Translations under genes and position numbers: made by a program
The notes under the pieces: model-generated
Database searches by the model: none
Seen by the model: only the letters and a program-made list of their open reading frames with translations
Told to the model about the DNA's origin: nothing
NCBI GenBank assembly: GCA_027704905.1
Contig: CM051006.1
Location: 565,032-629,031 of the forward strand
Direction of reading: 5' to 3'
Origin: Muraenolepis orangiensis
Lineage: Eukaryota; Chordata; Actinopteri; Gadiformes; Muraenolepididae
DNA: 64,000 nucleotides
Shown here: positions 1-11,967 of the stretch, piece after piece
Position numbering within the stretch: the stretch's first letter is position 1
Layout of the letters: each line of letters begins with the position of its first letter

Positions 1-2760
1 TGGAGAGAGAGAACCAGAGGAGAGAGAGAGAACCAGAGGAGAGAGAGAGAACCAGTGGAGAGAGAGAAGCAGAGGAGAGAGAGAACCAGAGGAGAGAGAG
101 AGAACCAACGGAGAGAGAGAGAACCAGAGGAGAGAGAGAACCAGAGGAGAGAGAGAGAACCAGCGGAGAGAGAGAGAACCAGAGGAGAGAGAGAACCAGA
201 GGAGAGAGAGAGAACCAGAGGAGAGAGAGAGAACCAGAGGAGAGAGAGAGAACCAGCAGAGAGAGAGAACCAGAGGAGGGAGAGAACCAGAGGAGAGAGA
301 GAGAACCAGCGGAGAGAGAGAGAACCAACAGAGAGAGAGAACCAGAGGAGAGAGACACCAGGTGGTGGTCATGTGACGCCAGGTGGTGGTCATGTGACTC
401 CAGGTGGTGGTCATGTAACGCCAGGTGGTGGTCATGTGACTCCAGGTGGTGGTCATGTGACTCCAGGTGGTGGTCATGTGACTCCAGGTGGTCATGTGAC
501 GACAGGTGGTGGTCATGTGACTCCACCATGCACAGAGACAACCAGAGAGAGAACCAGGATAGAGACAACCAGAGGAGAGCGAGAACCAGTGGAGAGAGAC
601 AACCAGAGGAGAGAGAGAGAACCAGTGGAGAGAGAGAACCAGAGGAGAGAGAGAGAACCAGAGGAGAGAGAGAACCAGAGGAGAGAGAGAGAACCAGCAG
701 AGAGAGAGAACCAGCAGAGAGAGAGAACCAGTGGAGAGAGAGAACCAGAGGAGAGAGAGAGAACCAGAGGAGAGAGAGAGAACCAGTGGAGAGAGAGAAG
801 CAGAGGAGAGAGAGAACCAGAGGAGAGAGAGAGAACCAACGGAGAGAGAGAGAACCAGAGGAGAGAGAGAACCAGAGGAGAGAGAGAGAACCAGCGGAGA
901 GAGAGAGAACCAGAGGAGAGAGAGAACCAGAGGAGAGAGAGAGAACCAGAGGAGAGAGAGAGAACCAGAGGAGAGAGAGAGAACCAGCAGAGAGAGAGAA
1001 CCAGAGGAGGGAGAGAACCAGAGGAGAGAGAGAGAACCAGCGGAGAGAGAGAGAACCAACAGAGAGAGAGAACCAGAGGAGAGAGACACCAGGTGGTGGT
1101 CATGTGACGCCAGGTGGTGGTCATGTGACTCCAGGTGGTGGTCATGTAACGCCAGGTGGTGGTCATGTGACTCCAGGTGGTGGTCATGTGACTCCAGGTG
1201 GTGGTCATGTGACTCCAGGTGGTCATGTGACGACAGGTGGTGGTCATGTGACTCCACCATGCACAGAGACAACCAGAGAGAGAACCAGGATAGAGACAAC
1301 CAGAGGAGAGCGAGAACCAGTGGAGAGAGACAACCAGAGGAGAGAGAGAGAACCAGTGGAGAGAGAGAACCAGAGGAGAGAGAGAGAACCAGAGGAGAGA
1401 GAGAACCAGAGGAGAGAGAGAGAACCAGCAGAGAGAGAGAACCAGTGGAGAGAGAGAACCAGAGGAGAGAGAGAGAACCAGAGGAGAGAGAGAGAACCAG
1501 TGGAGAGAGAGAAGCAGAGGAGAGAGAGAACCAGAGGAGAGAGAGAGAACCAACGGAGAGAGAGAGAACCAGAGGAGAGAGAGAACCAGAGGAGAGAGAG
1601 AGAACCAGCGGAGAGAGAGAGAACCAGATGAGAGAGAGAACCAGAGGAGAGAGAGAGAACCAGAGGAGAGAGAGAGAACCAGAGGAGCGAGAGAGAACCA
1701 GCAGAGAGAGAGAACCAGAGGAGGGAGAGAACCAGAGGAGAGAGAGAGAACCAGCGGAGAGAGAGAGAACCAACAGAGAGAGAGACCCAGAGGAGAGAGA
1801 CACCAGGTGGTGGTCATGTGACGCCAGGTGGTGGTCATGTGACTCCAGGTGGTGGTCATGTAATGCCAGGTGGTGGTCATGTGACTCCAGGTGGTGGTCA
1901 TGTGACTCCAGGTGGTGGTCATGTGACTCCAGGTGGTCATGTGACGACAGGTGGTGGTCATGTGACTCCACCATGCACAGAGACAACCAGAGAGAGAACC
2001 AGGATAGAGACAACCAGAGGAGAGCGAGAACCAGTGGAGAGAGACAACCAGAGGAGAGAGAGAGAACCAGTGGAGAGAGAGAGAACCAGAGGAGAGAGAG
2101 AGAACCAGAGGAGAGAGAGAACCAGAGGAGAGAGAGAGAACCAGTGGAGAGAGAGAACCAGAGGAGAGAGAGAACCAATTGAGAGAGAGAACCAGCAGAG
2201 AGAGAGAACCAGAGGAGAGAGAGAACCAGAGGAGAGAGAGAGAACCAGCGGAGAGAGAGAACCAGCAGAGAGAGAACCAGAGGAGCGAGAACCAGAGGCG
2301 AGAGAGAACCAGCGGAGAGAGCGAACCAGAGGAGAGAGAGAGAACCAGTGGAGAGAGAGAACCAGAGGAGAGAGAGAACCAGAGGAGAGAGCGAACCAGA
2401 GAGTGAGAACCAGAGGAGAGAGAGAACCAGAGGAGAGAGAGAGAACCAGCGGAGAGAGAGAGAACCAACGGAGAGAGAGAACCAGAGGAAGGAGAGAACC
2501 AGAGGAGAGAGAGAACCAGAGGAGAGAGCGAGAACCAGAGGAAGGAGAGAACCAGCGGATAGAGAGAACCAGAGGAGAGAGAGAACCAGCGGAGAGAGAG
2601 AACCAGAGGAGAGAGAGAGAACCAGCGGAGAGAGAGAACCAGAGGAGAGAGAGAGAACCAGCAGAGAGAGAGAACCAGCGGAGAGAGAGAACCAGAGGAG
2701 AGAGAGAACCAGCAGAGAGAGAGAACCAGCAGAGAGAGAACCAACAGAGAGAGAGAGAAC
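1..2760. repeat. Higher-order minisatellite (GAGAGAACCAGAGGA-type plus 21-bp blocks)
   Basis: Degenerate purine-rich monomers of about 15-17 bp (core GAGAGAACCAGAGGA) fill the segment. Three blocks of about eight 21-bp units with core GGTGGTGGTCATGTGAC lie at about 355-525, 1088-1257 and 1802-1970. Each block ends in CCACCATGCACAGAGACAAC. The blocks recur 713-733 bp apart, so the array has a higher-order repeat of about 0.72 kb. Stops are almost absent, so long Arg/Glu-rich or Ser/Leu-rich frames appear on both strands. They change phase between monomers and look like no protein family. The window opens inside this array, so its left boundary is not seen. Confidence 0.9.
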
Positions 2761-2894
2761 GTCCGGTTGACGATGTGAGAGTAAAGGCATCAGGTCTCCC
2801 GATCACATTGTCAATTTTACTATTTAAACATCGGAGTTTCCTTTATAAAACTAACAGCTCGTTGTGAACTTGTTTGGCACTTTTTGGTACCAAA

Positions 2895-3772
2895 ATGAGC
2901 AGCTCCAAACTTAAGAAAAACAGCGCACAGACCCCTACGATAACTCGTGCTAGCACTAGCATAGCAGGCAAACTCTCGGCCTGGGCGTCAACTTCGAATG
3001 ACGGCGAAGACGCGACCGGCAGCCTACCTGCTACTACTGAAACCATCTCCATGAAGCAGCTGGTGGCCGAGCAGGCGAAGCAAAGAGCCGGTCTGAAGGA
3101 GGATGTCTCTCATCTGATTCAGGAGTCTTTAAAGCCACTCGGCTCATTCCAAGCCCGCCTCGTGGCTACAGAGACTATCGCCGGAGAGAACTTCGAACGA
3201 TTGACCACGGCTGAAGCTACAATCAAAGCTCTCCAAGCCCAGAATCAAACCCTGATGGATCATGTAGACGACATCGAAAATAGGTCACGCAGATCCAACT
3301 TGAGGATAGTGAACATCCCGGAGGGCAGCGAGAACGGCAAGGACCCGGTTAAATTCATCGCTGAGCTCCTGGTAGAATGCGTGGGTCCTGATGTGTTTAC
3401 CGAACCGCCTGAGCTGGAGAGAGCCCACCGTTCACTGGCCACGAAACCAAAAGACGGGAAACCAGCAAGACCGTTCGTCGTGCGTTCGTCTTTCTTCGCT
3501 ATCAACAGAGAGAGGCCGCCCTACGGTGGTCCAGGAACCACGAGGTGAAGTTTCAGGGATCCCCTCTGAGGTTTTACCCCGACCTGAGCTCCGCACTGGC
3601 GAGGAAACGCGCGGAGTACAACGGCGTGAAGCAGGCTCTCTACAAGAAGGGAGTGCGGTTCCGTCTGATGCATCCCGCCCGTCTGGTGGTCACTTTCGAG
3701 GCACAAACGTTCACATTCGACTCACCTGAAGAAGCCCAGGAATTTTACAAGCGTCGGGTAGCTAAGGAGTGA
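2895..3772 (+). pseudogene. LINE ORF1 (RNA-binding chaperone-like), frameshifted
   Basis: I start it at the ATG at 2895 (MSSSKLKKNSAQ); a longer reading would need a TTG start at 2874. Residues about 75-125 look like the coiled-coil part. The segment ENRSRRSNLRIVNIPEG (about residues 130-146) is typical of L1 ORF1p at the junction of coiled coil and RRM. The frame breaks near 3500-3545 and continues one frame over with NHEVKFQGSPLRFYPDLSS to a stop at 3770-3772. That part matches the C-terminal nucleic-acid-binding domain. In the family, ORF1p trimers coat LINE RNA. The frameshift should inactivate this copy. Confidence 0.8.
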
Positions 3773-4466
3773 TACAACGACTTTGACTTTGACATTCGCT
3801 TCGAGAGAAAAGACCCATACAAGCACGGAGTTGTACGAACTGGACTTTACATGAACATTGAGACTTGTTCACACAGTCTCCTCTAACCGTCTGACATGGG
3901 ACCGCTTTCAGGTAAAGGCTGAATTGTTTTCTTGCCTGCTTTTCTTCTACATTATACAAGTTACACTTGTTCATGTGCTGGGTCAAATAGCCTACCTATG
4001 TTTAATATAATCTATATACAAATAGCCTGTGTGTGTGTATATATATTCCCTTTTCTCAACAACTTTATTATGTGTTTGTAGTGATGTTACTTATACAGAT
4101 TGATTGGGAGTCCTGAGTGAGAATAGGATTAATGGTATTAGGCCTACACTGGCGGAGGACCAACGGAGAGATGGTGAGCCTGCAGTTTGCCCCCGTTGGG
4201 GACGCAAACATAGCCATTGTTTATGTTATGTTTTATTTTGGGGTAATTTGGGGTTTAGTTTGGGGTATTAGGGTATTGGGGGAGTGCATCCCGGGGTTTC
4301 AAAGTCGTTTTCGCCATTTTAATTGTTTGTTTCCAATATGTTACTATACATTTATAAGTGGAGGTACCTTTTTATTTGCTTTACGTGTTTTTCCCAGTAA
4401 GTGTTGGGCTGGGGTGTGGCAGAACATGCGTTTCTTCATAAATATTACTAACAATTTTCATAGAAT

Positions 4467-7400
4467 ATGAACAGGACACAGAATGGTAGTCAGGCTGCGG
4501 GGGGGGCGAGTACAAGATTAATTTCATGGAATGTCAAGGGTTTGAATGGACCTGTTAAACGAACTAGAATATTTGCACATCTTAAACTTTTAAAGTGGGA
4601 GATTGCCTTCTTGCAAGAAACGCACTTGAAGGTTAAAGATCACATTAGACTTAAAAAATTGGGGGTTGGCCAAATTTTTCATTCGAACTTTGATTGTAGA
4701 TCACGTGGCACAGCAATCATAATTCATAAGAACACACTATTCAAAGCCACAGACATTATATCTGACCCACACGGCCGTTTTATCATTGTCTCAGGGTCCC
4801 TCTACCATAAACCAGTACTATTGGTTAATGTGTATGCACCTAATTGGGACGACGAGAAATTCATGGAAAAGTTATTTCATCTATACCTAACCTAAACTCA
4901 CGCTGCCTCATTTTTGGAGGAGATCTAAACTGCGTAATTAATCCTTCCTTAGACCGTTCTAACCCAAAGTCAAAAAGCCTCTCCAAAATGGCTAAAATGT
5001 TGTCAACTTTCATGGACCGAATTGGTTGTATCGATCCATGGCGCTTTCGTTTCCCACATGATAAAAAATTCTCTTTTTTTCCCACGTCCACCATTCGTAT
5101 AGCAGAATCGATTACTTTTTCATAGATAGTGCTTTACTCCCCTTTGTCAAAAACATAGAATATTCAACCATAATTGAATCTGACCATGCCCCAGTATTAT
5201 TAGATCTGTCCTTCCCACTTAACTACACTGACCGTGCTCCATGGAGACTCGATACCACACTACTAACGGATAGAGAATTCTGCGAAATGATTTCAACTGC
5301 TATCGATAATTTCTTGGAAACCAATAAGGATGATACTGTTTCCCCCTCCCTGCTCTGGCAAACCCTCAAAGTGGTCGTAAGGGGGGATATCATCATACAC
5401 ATCCAGGGTGAACAAGGCCCGGAGGCGGGAACAGGAACAGCTTCTCAACTCAATAATCGACATAGATCATCAATACTCCGCCTCTCCCACTCCGGAGCTT
5501 TACAAAACTAAGCTGGATCTCAAAGCCAAATATGAGTTATTATCGTCTGATAAGACAGAACGTTTGTTGCTGAAATCACGAGGTTTTGTGTATGAGCACG
5601 GGGAAAAGGCTGGTAGACTGTTAGCGCACCAATTCAAATGTAAGTCCTCTGACCAACAGATTCCACAAATTAAAGGAGCAAACGGGGAGCTTATAACTGA
5701 CCCCTCGAAATCAATGAGACTTTCAGGGCATTCTATTCCAAATTGTACACCTCTGAGGCACCCAATGATGATACCAATATGCAACATTTCTTCTTAAATT
5801 TAAATGCCCCTGTTATCAACCCTATTCATAAAGCAGAACTAGAACTACCTTTTCTACACACCGACATTTCGAACGCCATCACAGCTATGCAAAGTGGTAA
5901 GGCTCCGGGCCCTGATGGATACCCCATCGAATTCTACAAAAAACATTCAACCAAATTGACCCCACTTATTTTAGAAATGTTTATTGATTCAATGCATAAC
6001 GGGGCCCTGCCACAGACACTAACAGAGGCATCCATAACACTTTTACCGAAACCGGGGAAGGACAGAACAGAGTGTGGATCGTACCGCCCCATCTCGTTGT
6101 TAAATAGCGATATTAAGATATTAGCTAAAGCACTCGCCCGGTGTCTAGAGTCCGTCACAGATGAGGTGATCTCTCCTGATCAAACTGGCTTCATGTTGGG
6201 CCGCCACTCGTTCTCTAACATCCGAAGCCTTCTAAATGTCATACATTCTCCTACGTCCGGGGGGGTACCAGAGGTGGTTATCTCCCTGGACGCGGAGAAG
6301 GCTTTTGACAGAGTAGAGTGGGCATATTTATTTGATTGTCTGAAAGCTTTTGGCTTTGGACTCACTTTTATTGCATGGATCAGACTCCTATACTCATCAC
6401 CTAAGGCGTCGGTGGTTACGAACGGGAGGCGCTCCACATTTGTCTCATTGTGGAGAGGGACACGCCAGGGGTGCCCATTGAGTCCACTTCTGTTTGCATT
6501 GGCCATCGAGCCTCTGTCTATCATGTTAAAATCTTCTCCAACAATAAATGGAATTTCTAGATGGGGGAGGGAACACAAGGTGGCGCTATATGCCGACGAC
6601 CTATTGTTGTATGTGTCTGACCCGGTGCGTTGCATGTCCCATATAGTTCAGATGTTGCATAGATTCGGTAGCTTTTCGGGATATAAGATCAACCTCACTA
6701 AAAGCCAATGTTTTCCGATGAACAACCGAGCTCTTGCAATCCCACAATGTGACTTGCCCTTCCATTTGTCTAAATCTGGCTTCAAGTATTTGGGAATTAA
6801 TATTACACGGTCCTTCTCTCAACTATACCAAAAAAACTTCACACCCCTCGTTAATAAATTAAGAGATGACTTACAGAGATGGAGGTCTATTAATTTATCA
6901 TTGGCAGGGAAGATTAACTGTATTAAGATGAACGTTCTACCCAGATTCCTCTACCTTTTTCAATGTCTCCCTATATTTCTCCCAAAGTCCTTTTTTCTGT
7001 CCATTGATAAGTCCATATCATCATTCATTTGGGGGGTAAAGTCCCTAGAATACAGAAAAGACTTCTGCAACGACATCGATCCGAGGGCGGACTGGGCTTA
7101 CCAAATTTGCTTTATTATCACTGGGCTGCCAATATTCAGAAGATCATATACTGGGTCCATTCACCAATGCCGTCTTGGTGCGAAATTGAAAATGAATCAT
7201 GCCTCTCAACATCCCTCTCCGCCTTGGTTACCTCCAAACTCCCTCCATCTACCCCACACTACACCTCTAACCCTGTTGCTCTAACCCTGTCCAAACTCCC
7301 TCCATCTACCCCACACTACACCTCTAACCCTGTTGCTCTAACCCTGTCCAAACTCCCTCCATCTACCCCACACTACACCTCTAACCCTGTTGCTCTAACC

Positions 7401-9332
7401 CTGTCCCAACTCCCTCCATCTACCCCACACTACACCTCTAACCCTGTTGCTCTAACCCTGTCCAAACTCCCTCCATCTACCCCACACTACACCTCTAACC
7501 CTGTTGCTCTAACCCTGTCCAAACTCCCTCCATCTACCCCACACTACACCTCTAACCCTGTTGCTCTAACCCTGTCCAAACTCCCTCCATCTACCCCACA
7601 CTACACCTCTAACCCTGTTGCTCTAACCCTGTCCCAACTCCCTCCATCCACCCCACACTACACCTCTAACCCTGTTGCTCTAACCCTGTCCAAACTCCCT
7701 CCATCTACCCCACACTACACCTCTAACCCTGTTGCTCTAACCCTGTCCAAACTCCCTCCATCTACCCCACACTACACCTCTAACCCTGTTGCTCTAACCC
7801 TGTCCAAACTCCCTCCATCTACCCCACACTACACCTCTAACCCTGTTGCTCTAACCCTGTCCAAACTCCCTCCATCTACCCCACACTACACCTCTAACCC
7901 TGTTGCTCTAACCCTGTCCAAACTCCCTCCATCTACCCCACACTACACCTCTAACCCTGTTGCTCTAACCCTGTCCAAACTCCCTCCATCTACCCCACAC
8001 TACACCTCTAACCCTGTTGCTCTAACCCTGTCCAAACTCCCTCCATCTACCCCACACTACACCTCTAACCCTGTTGCTCTAACCCTGTCCAAACTCCCTC
8101 CATCTACCCCACACTACACCTCTAACCCTGTTGCTCTAACCCTGTCCAAACTCCCTCCATCTACCCCACACTACACCTCTAACCCTGTTGCTCTAACCCT
8201 GTCCAAACTCCCTCCATCTACCCCACACTACACCTCTAACCCTGTTGTTGTCAATACTTTACCAATTTGGTCACAATTTCGACGCCATTTTGGTTTGAAA
8301 GATTTCTCTAGCTTAGCCCCTATCTGTAATAATCATCTTTTTGTCCCTGCCAGAATAGACAATACTTTCGCCTTGTGGAAAAGACTCAGTCTCTCCAAAT
8401 TTAAAGATCTCTATAATAAGGGCATCTTCTCGACCTTTAATCACCTATCTCAAAAATTCAACCTTCCCCACTCAAGTCATTTTCGATACCTCCAGGTACG
8501 TCATTTCATACAAAATTTGGATCCAAACTTCCCCAAAACACCACAACCTTCTGCTATAGACGACATCCTCCAAATTCCTTCCAATCTAAAAGGCCTCATT
8601 TCGAGAGTCTATTCTAGCATATCATCCCTAGGAGACACTTCCATCGACAAAATTAGAGAGAAATGGGAGGAGGAGCTAGGAGACGGAATACCTGATGACT
8701 CCTGGAATGAGGCTCTGATGAGAGTTAACGGGAGCACATCGTGTGCTAGACTAGGTGTAATCCAATTTAAGGTCTTGCATCGCATTCACCTCTCCAAATC
8801 TAGGCTGGCCAGAATCTACCCTGACGTAGATGAGAACTGTAGCAGATGTCATAATGCTCCAGCAACGCTAACACACATGTTCTGGTCATGTCCCGTGTTA
8901 TTCGATTATTGGTCAGTGGTTTTCAGGACCCTCTCACAGGCACTAGACTTGGTTCTGCAACCTAACGCCTATTCAGCTATCTTTGGCACAGCGCCAACTG
9001 ACCAACAGATTAGTAACAAGCATAAAGACATTGTGGCGTTTGCCACTCTACTTGCCCGTAGGAGGATTTTGTTTTGCTGGAAATCCCCCAAACCTCCGAA
9101 CTCTTCCTTATGGATGACTGACCTTATGCTCCACTTAAGTCTTGAAAAGATTAAATACACACTTAGGGGGTCCAGAGACCGCTTCTACTCTACCTGGAAC
9201 CCACTAATGTCTTTTTTCAACAAACTGAAACCCCTCCCGGATAAGGCATGTGTGCTGCAGGTGGAGGGAGACATGATAACACCCAGCCCAACACGTCTCA
9301 TTTACCCTCACTTACTAACTAATTACACTTGA
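4467..9332 (+). pseudogene. LINE ORF2 (AP endonuclease, reverse transcriptase), frameshifted
   Basis: Endonuclease motifs in order: LISWNVKGLNGPVKR, FLQETHL, FGGDLNCV and, in another frame, ESDHAPVLLDLSFP. Reverse transcriptase motifs follow at 5743-6640: GKAPGPDGYPIEFYKK, YRPISLLNSDIKILAKALA, LDAEKAFDRVEW, GTRQGCPLSPLLFALAIEP and the catalytic ALYADDLLLYV. Frame changes occur near 4880, 5110, 5400-5510, 5745 and at a G6 run at about 7031-7036. After the last shift one frame runs to 9332, passing through eighteen 57-bp tandem repeats (7229-8250). It ends with a zinc-knuckle-like segment of pattern C-x2-C-x7-H-x4-C near 8836-8890. The protein family nicks target DNA and copies LINE RNA. The frameshifts should inactivate it here. 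Confidence 0.87.
7229..8250 (+). repeat. 57-bp in-frame tandem array inside LINE ORF2
   Basis: Eighteen near-identical 57-bp units, each encoding 19 residues (core LPPSTPHYTSNPVALTL). Variation is almost limited to a K/Q change (units 4 and 8) and one silent C/T. Because 57 is a multiple of three, the reading frame stays open to the 3' end of ORF2. The last unit runs into unique ORF2 sequence as TSNPVVVNTLPIWSQF, which suggests the array grew from native coding sequence. Each unit contains CTAACCCT twice. Confidence 0.95.
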
Positions 9333-9615
9333 TGTTTCTCTATCTCTTTTGCCTTCACTACCTATCATCATTGCTGTTATTATTATTTACTTGTTTATTA
9401 ATATTTACTTATTTATACCTGTCTTTTGCCTTCATTACCTATCATTGTTGTTATTATTATTTACTTGTTTATTTATTTTTACTTACTTAAACCCTCTATG
9501 TTGGGATGCACTACCTGGGATTTGGTGGGTGGGGGGAGGGATTGGGTGTTAAAAAAAAAGAAAAGTATTTTTGTATATCTGTCATTCATGCCTTGTTCTC
9601 AATAAAAAGAAAGTA

Positions 9616-9622
<7 letters not shown>

Positions 9623-9648
<26 letters not shown>

Positions 9649-10086
9649 ACCAGAGGAGAGAGAGAGAACCAGAGGAGAGAGAGAGAGAGAACCAGGGGAG
9701 AGAGTGAACCAGAGGAGAGCGAGAACCAGCGGAGAGAGAGAACCAACAGAGAGAGAGAACCAGAGGAGAGAGAGAACCAGAGGAGAGAGAGAACCAACAG
9801 AGAGAGAGAACCAGAGGAGAGAGAGAACAAGCGGAGAGAGAGAACCAACAGAGAGAGAGAACCAGAGGAAAGAGAGAACCAGAGGAGAGAGAGAACCAGA
9901 GGAAAGAGAGAACCAGAGGAGAGAGAGAACCTGCGGAGAGAGAGAACAAGCGGAGAGAGAGAACCAACAGAGAGAGAGAACCAGAGGAAAGAGAGAACCA
10001 GAGGAGAGAGAGAACCAGCGGAGAGAGAGAACCAGAGGAGAGAGAGAGAACCAGCAGAGAGAGAACCAGAGGAGAGAAAGAACCAG
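9623..10086. repeat. GAGAGAACCAGAGGA minisatellite, right of the LINE
   Basis: Same monomer type as 1-2760, beginning with a pure GA run directly after the LINE A tail. Together with 10087-10413 it looks like a further higher-order copy of the array, split from the left part by the LINE. Confidence 0.9.
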
Positions 10087-10413
10087 GTGGTGGTCATGTG
10101 ATGCCAGGTGGTGGTCATGTGACTCTAGGTGGTGGTCATGTGACTCCAGGTGGTGGTCATGTGACACCAGGTGGTGGTCATGTGACGCCAGGTGGTGGTC
10201 ATGTGACTCCAGGTGGTGGTCATGTGACTCCAGGTGGTCATGTGACTCCAGGTGGTCATGTGACGCCAGGTGGTGGTCATGTGACTCCAGGTGGTGGTCA
10301 TGTGACTCTAGGTGGTCATGTGACGCCAGGTGGTGGTCATGTGACGCCAGGTGGTGGTCATGTGACACCAGGTGGTGGTCATGTGACGCCAGGTGGTGGT
10401 CATGTGACTCCAC
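10087..10413. repeat. 21-bp minisatellite with GTCATGTGAC core
   Basis: About sixteen units of 18 or 21 bp built on GGTGGTCATGTGAC, ending in CCACGATGCACA like the 21-bp blocks in 1-2760. About 115 bp of non-repetitive sequence follow (10414-10529) and match no gene I know. Confidence 0.92.
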
Positions 10414-10529
10414 GATGCACAAGGCCTTTGACGACCAAGGCCGACGGATGGTGGAGTTTGATAGGAGGCCCAATTCCAGCCACCGTCCCTCGAAACGTCG
10501 AAACGTCGTAAATGATGAGGTTTTTGTCA

Positions 10530-11140
10530 GGGTTGGGTGGAGGTGGGACCCAAAAGCAGAGTGACAGAAGCCAGGTAGAACAGGTGTTTAATGATCGGTG
10601 CACACGCCGATTAACGCCAGCAAAAGGCAGAGGTACAGACAGGGCCAGCAGAGGTACAGACAGGGCCAGCAAAGGTACAGACAGGGCCAGCAGAGGTACA
10701 GACAGGGCCAGCAGAGGTACAGACAGGGCCAGCAGAGGTACTGACAGGGCCAGCAGAGGTACAGACAGGGCCAGCAGAGGTACAGACAGGGCCAGCAGAG
10801 GTACAGACAGGGCCAGCAGAGGTACAGACAGGGCCAGCAGAGGTACTGACAGGGCCAGCAGAGGTCGCTAACAGGATGTTGAGGGTTGAGGCAGAGGTAC
10901 AAAAACGCAGAGGCAAAAACCAGGATACCCAGAATCAGAGTGATGATCCAGCAATGAGTAACAAACAAGACACAAGGCCTAAATACAGCTTGGTCAATGA
11001 GGTGTGATTGAGAACAGGTGCCTACACCATATGAACACGGCCCACAGGGAAAACCCCTACTGGCATTGGGAGCGGAGTCCGGTGACGTGGTGGATCCAGG
11101 AAGCCGGGCTAGGAGTGGGAAGAGCTGGGTTGGGCTGTGA
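10530..11140. repeat. Dispersed repeat M, copy A, with internal 21-bp array
   Basis: Starts at TCAGGGTTGGGTGGAGGTGG and carries about eleven copies of a 21-bp unit (core GGTACAGACAGGGCCAGCAG, 10631-10864). A tail of about 270 bp follows (AACAGGATGT to GAGCTGGGTTGGG). A second copy lies at 28104-28965 in the same orientation with about 23 units. Shared unique sequence on both sides of the array shows this is one mobile or duplicated element. I could not define terminal inverted repeats or name a family. Confidence 0.85.
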
Positions 11141-11606
11141 CAGCTATGTTTTTATGTCTGTCTGTTTGTTTGTCTGTTAGCAAGGTAACTCAAAAAGTGA
11201 TATATAAAATGATATAAAAGTACTTCAGGTTTAATTGGTCAGAGCCAATCAAGCACTGAAGAGATTCAGCTGTCTATATGTCTATATGTCTCTAGGACCA
11301 TGGGGGGGAGGGTTGCAGACCTGTTGGAGGCAGTCGGTGGCTACCACAATGACCTGCAAATAGCGCAGAACTGGTACCAGAAGTTTGTTTTGCCACTTTA
11401 TGGACGGGGTCGTGGTCAACGGGTCCATTCTGGAGGTGTCGAGGGTGCTCCCTCCCCCCCCCCCCCCCCCCCCCCTGCGTTCTGTCCCAGAAGGTTCCGG
11501 GAGGAGCTGGTTCTCCCGCTTGGAGTTGAGGGCTCCGCCTCAAAGAGTGTCCCCAGCAGGCCTCCTGTGGGCCCTGTGCACGCCCCCCACAACCTCAACC
11601 TCTCCT
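11141..11606. other. Unassigned sequence with a poly(C) run
   Basis: Mixed-composition sequence with a run of about 22 C at 11454-11475. Short open frames exist on both strands, but none resembles a protein I recognise. It leads directly into an 11-bp minisatellite. Confidence 0.4.
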
Positions 11607-11967
11607 CACAGGGCGAGGACCGGGCGAGGACCGGGCGAGGACCGGGCGAGGACAGGGCGAGGACAGGGCGAGGACCGGGCGAGGACCGGGCGAGGACAGG
11701 GCGAGGACAGGGCGAGGACAGGGCGAGGACAGGGCGAGGACAGGGCGAGGACAGGGCGAGGACAGGGCGAGGACAGGGCGAGGACAGGGCGAGGACAGGG
11801 CGAGGACAGGGCGAGGACCGGGCGAGGACAGGGCGAGGACAGGGCGAGGACAGGGCGAGGACAGGGCGAGGACAGGGCGAGGACAGGGCGAGGACAGGGC
11901 GAGGACAGGGCGAGGACAGGGCGAGGACAGGGCGAGGACAGGGCGAGGACAGGGCGAGGACAGGGCG
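11607..11967. repeat. 11-bp minisatellite (GGGCGAGGACA)
   Basis: About 32 copies of GGGCGAGGACA or GGGCGAGGACC. Eleven is not a multiple of three, so every frame reads an 11-residue Arg/Gly/Thr/Glu period. The open frames are by-products of the array. From 11968 to 12257 I see nothing assignable. Confidence 0.93.

Larger units (their letters stand above)
2761..9621 (+). mobile_element. L1/Tx1-group LINE, nearly full length, decayed
   Basis: A non-LTR retrotransposon with a short 5' leader, an ORF1-like gene (2895-3772), a spacer of about 700 bp, an ORF2 (4467-9332) with endonuclease, reverse transcriptase and C-terminal zinc-knuckle-like parts, a short 3' UTR, and an A-rich tail after AATAAA (about 9601-9622). 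Both ORFs are broken by frameshifts, so this copy is unlikely to move by itself. It sits inside the GAGAGAACCAG minisatellite: array sequence resumes directly after the A tail. Any target-site duplication would be GAGAGA-like and cannot be told from the array. The group call rests on ORF layout and RT motifs; the exact family was not determined. Confidence 0.88.

Noticed and set aside
1..2867. Long Arg/Glu-rich and Ser/Leu-rich open frames on both strands
   Set aside because: They follow directly from stop-free GAGAGAACCAG and CATGTGAC monomers, change frame with every monomer length change, and show no conserved protein segment.
7028..7040. Programmed frameshift in LINE ORF2 at a G6 run
   Set aside because: Other frameshifts in the same ORF show ordinary decay. 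A single-base slip in a homopolymer is the simpler reading.
7229..8250. Interstitial telomere from repeated CTAACCCT
   Set aside because: CTAACCCT occurs only twice per 57-bp unit within a coding repeat. There is no head-to-tail CCCTAA hexamer run. The CTAACCCC motif of the array at 37037-39217 likewise does not form hexamer runs.
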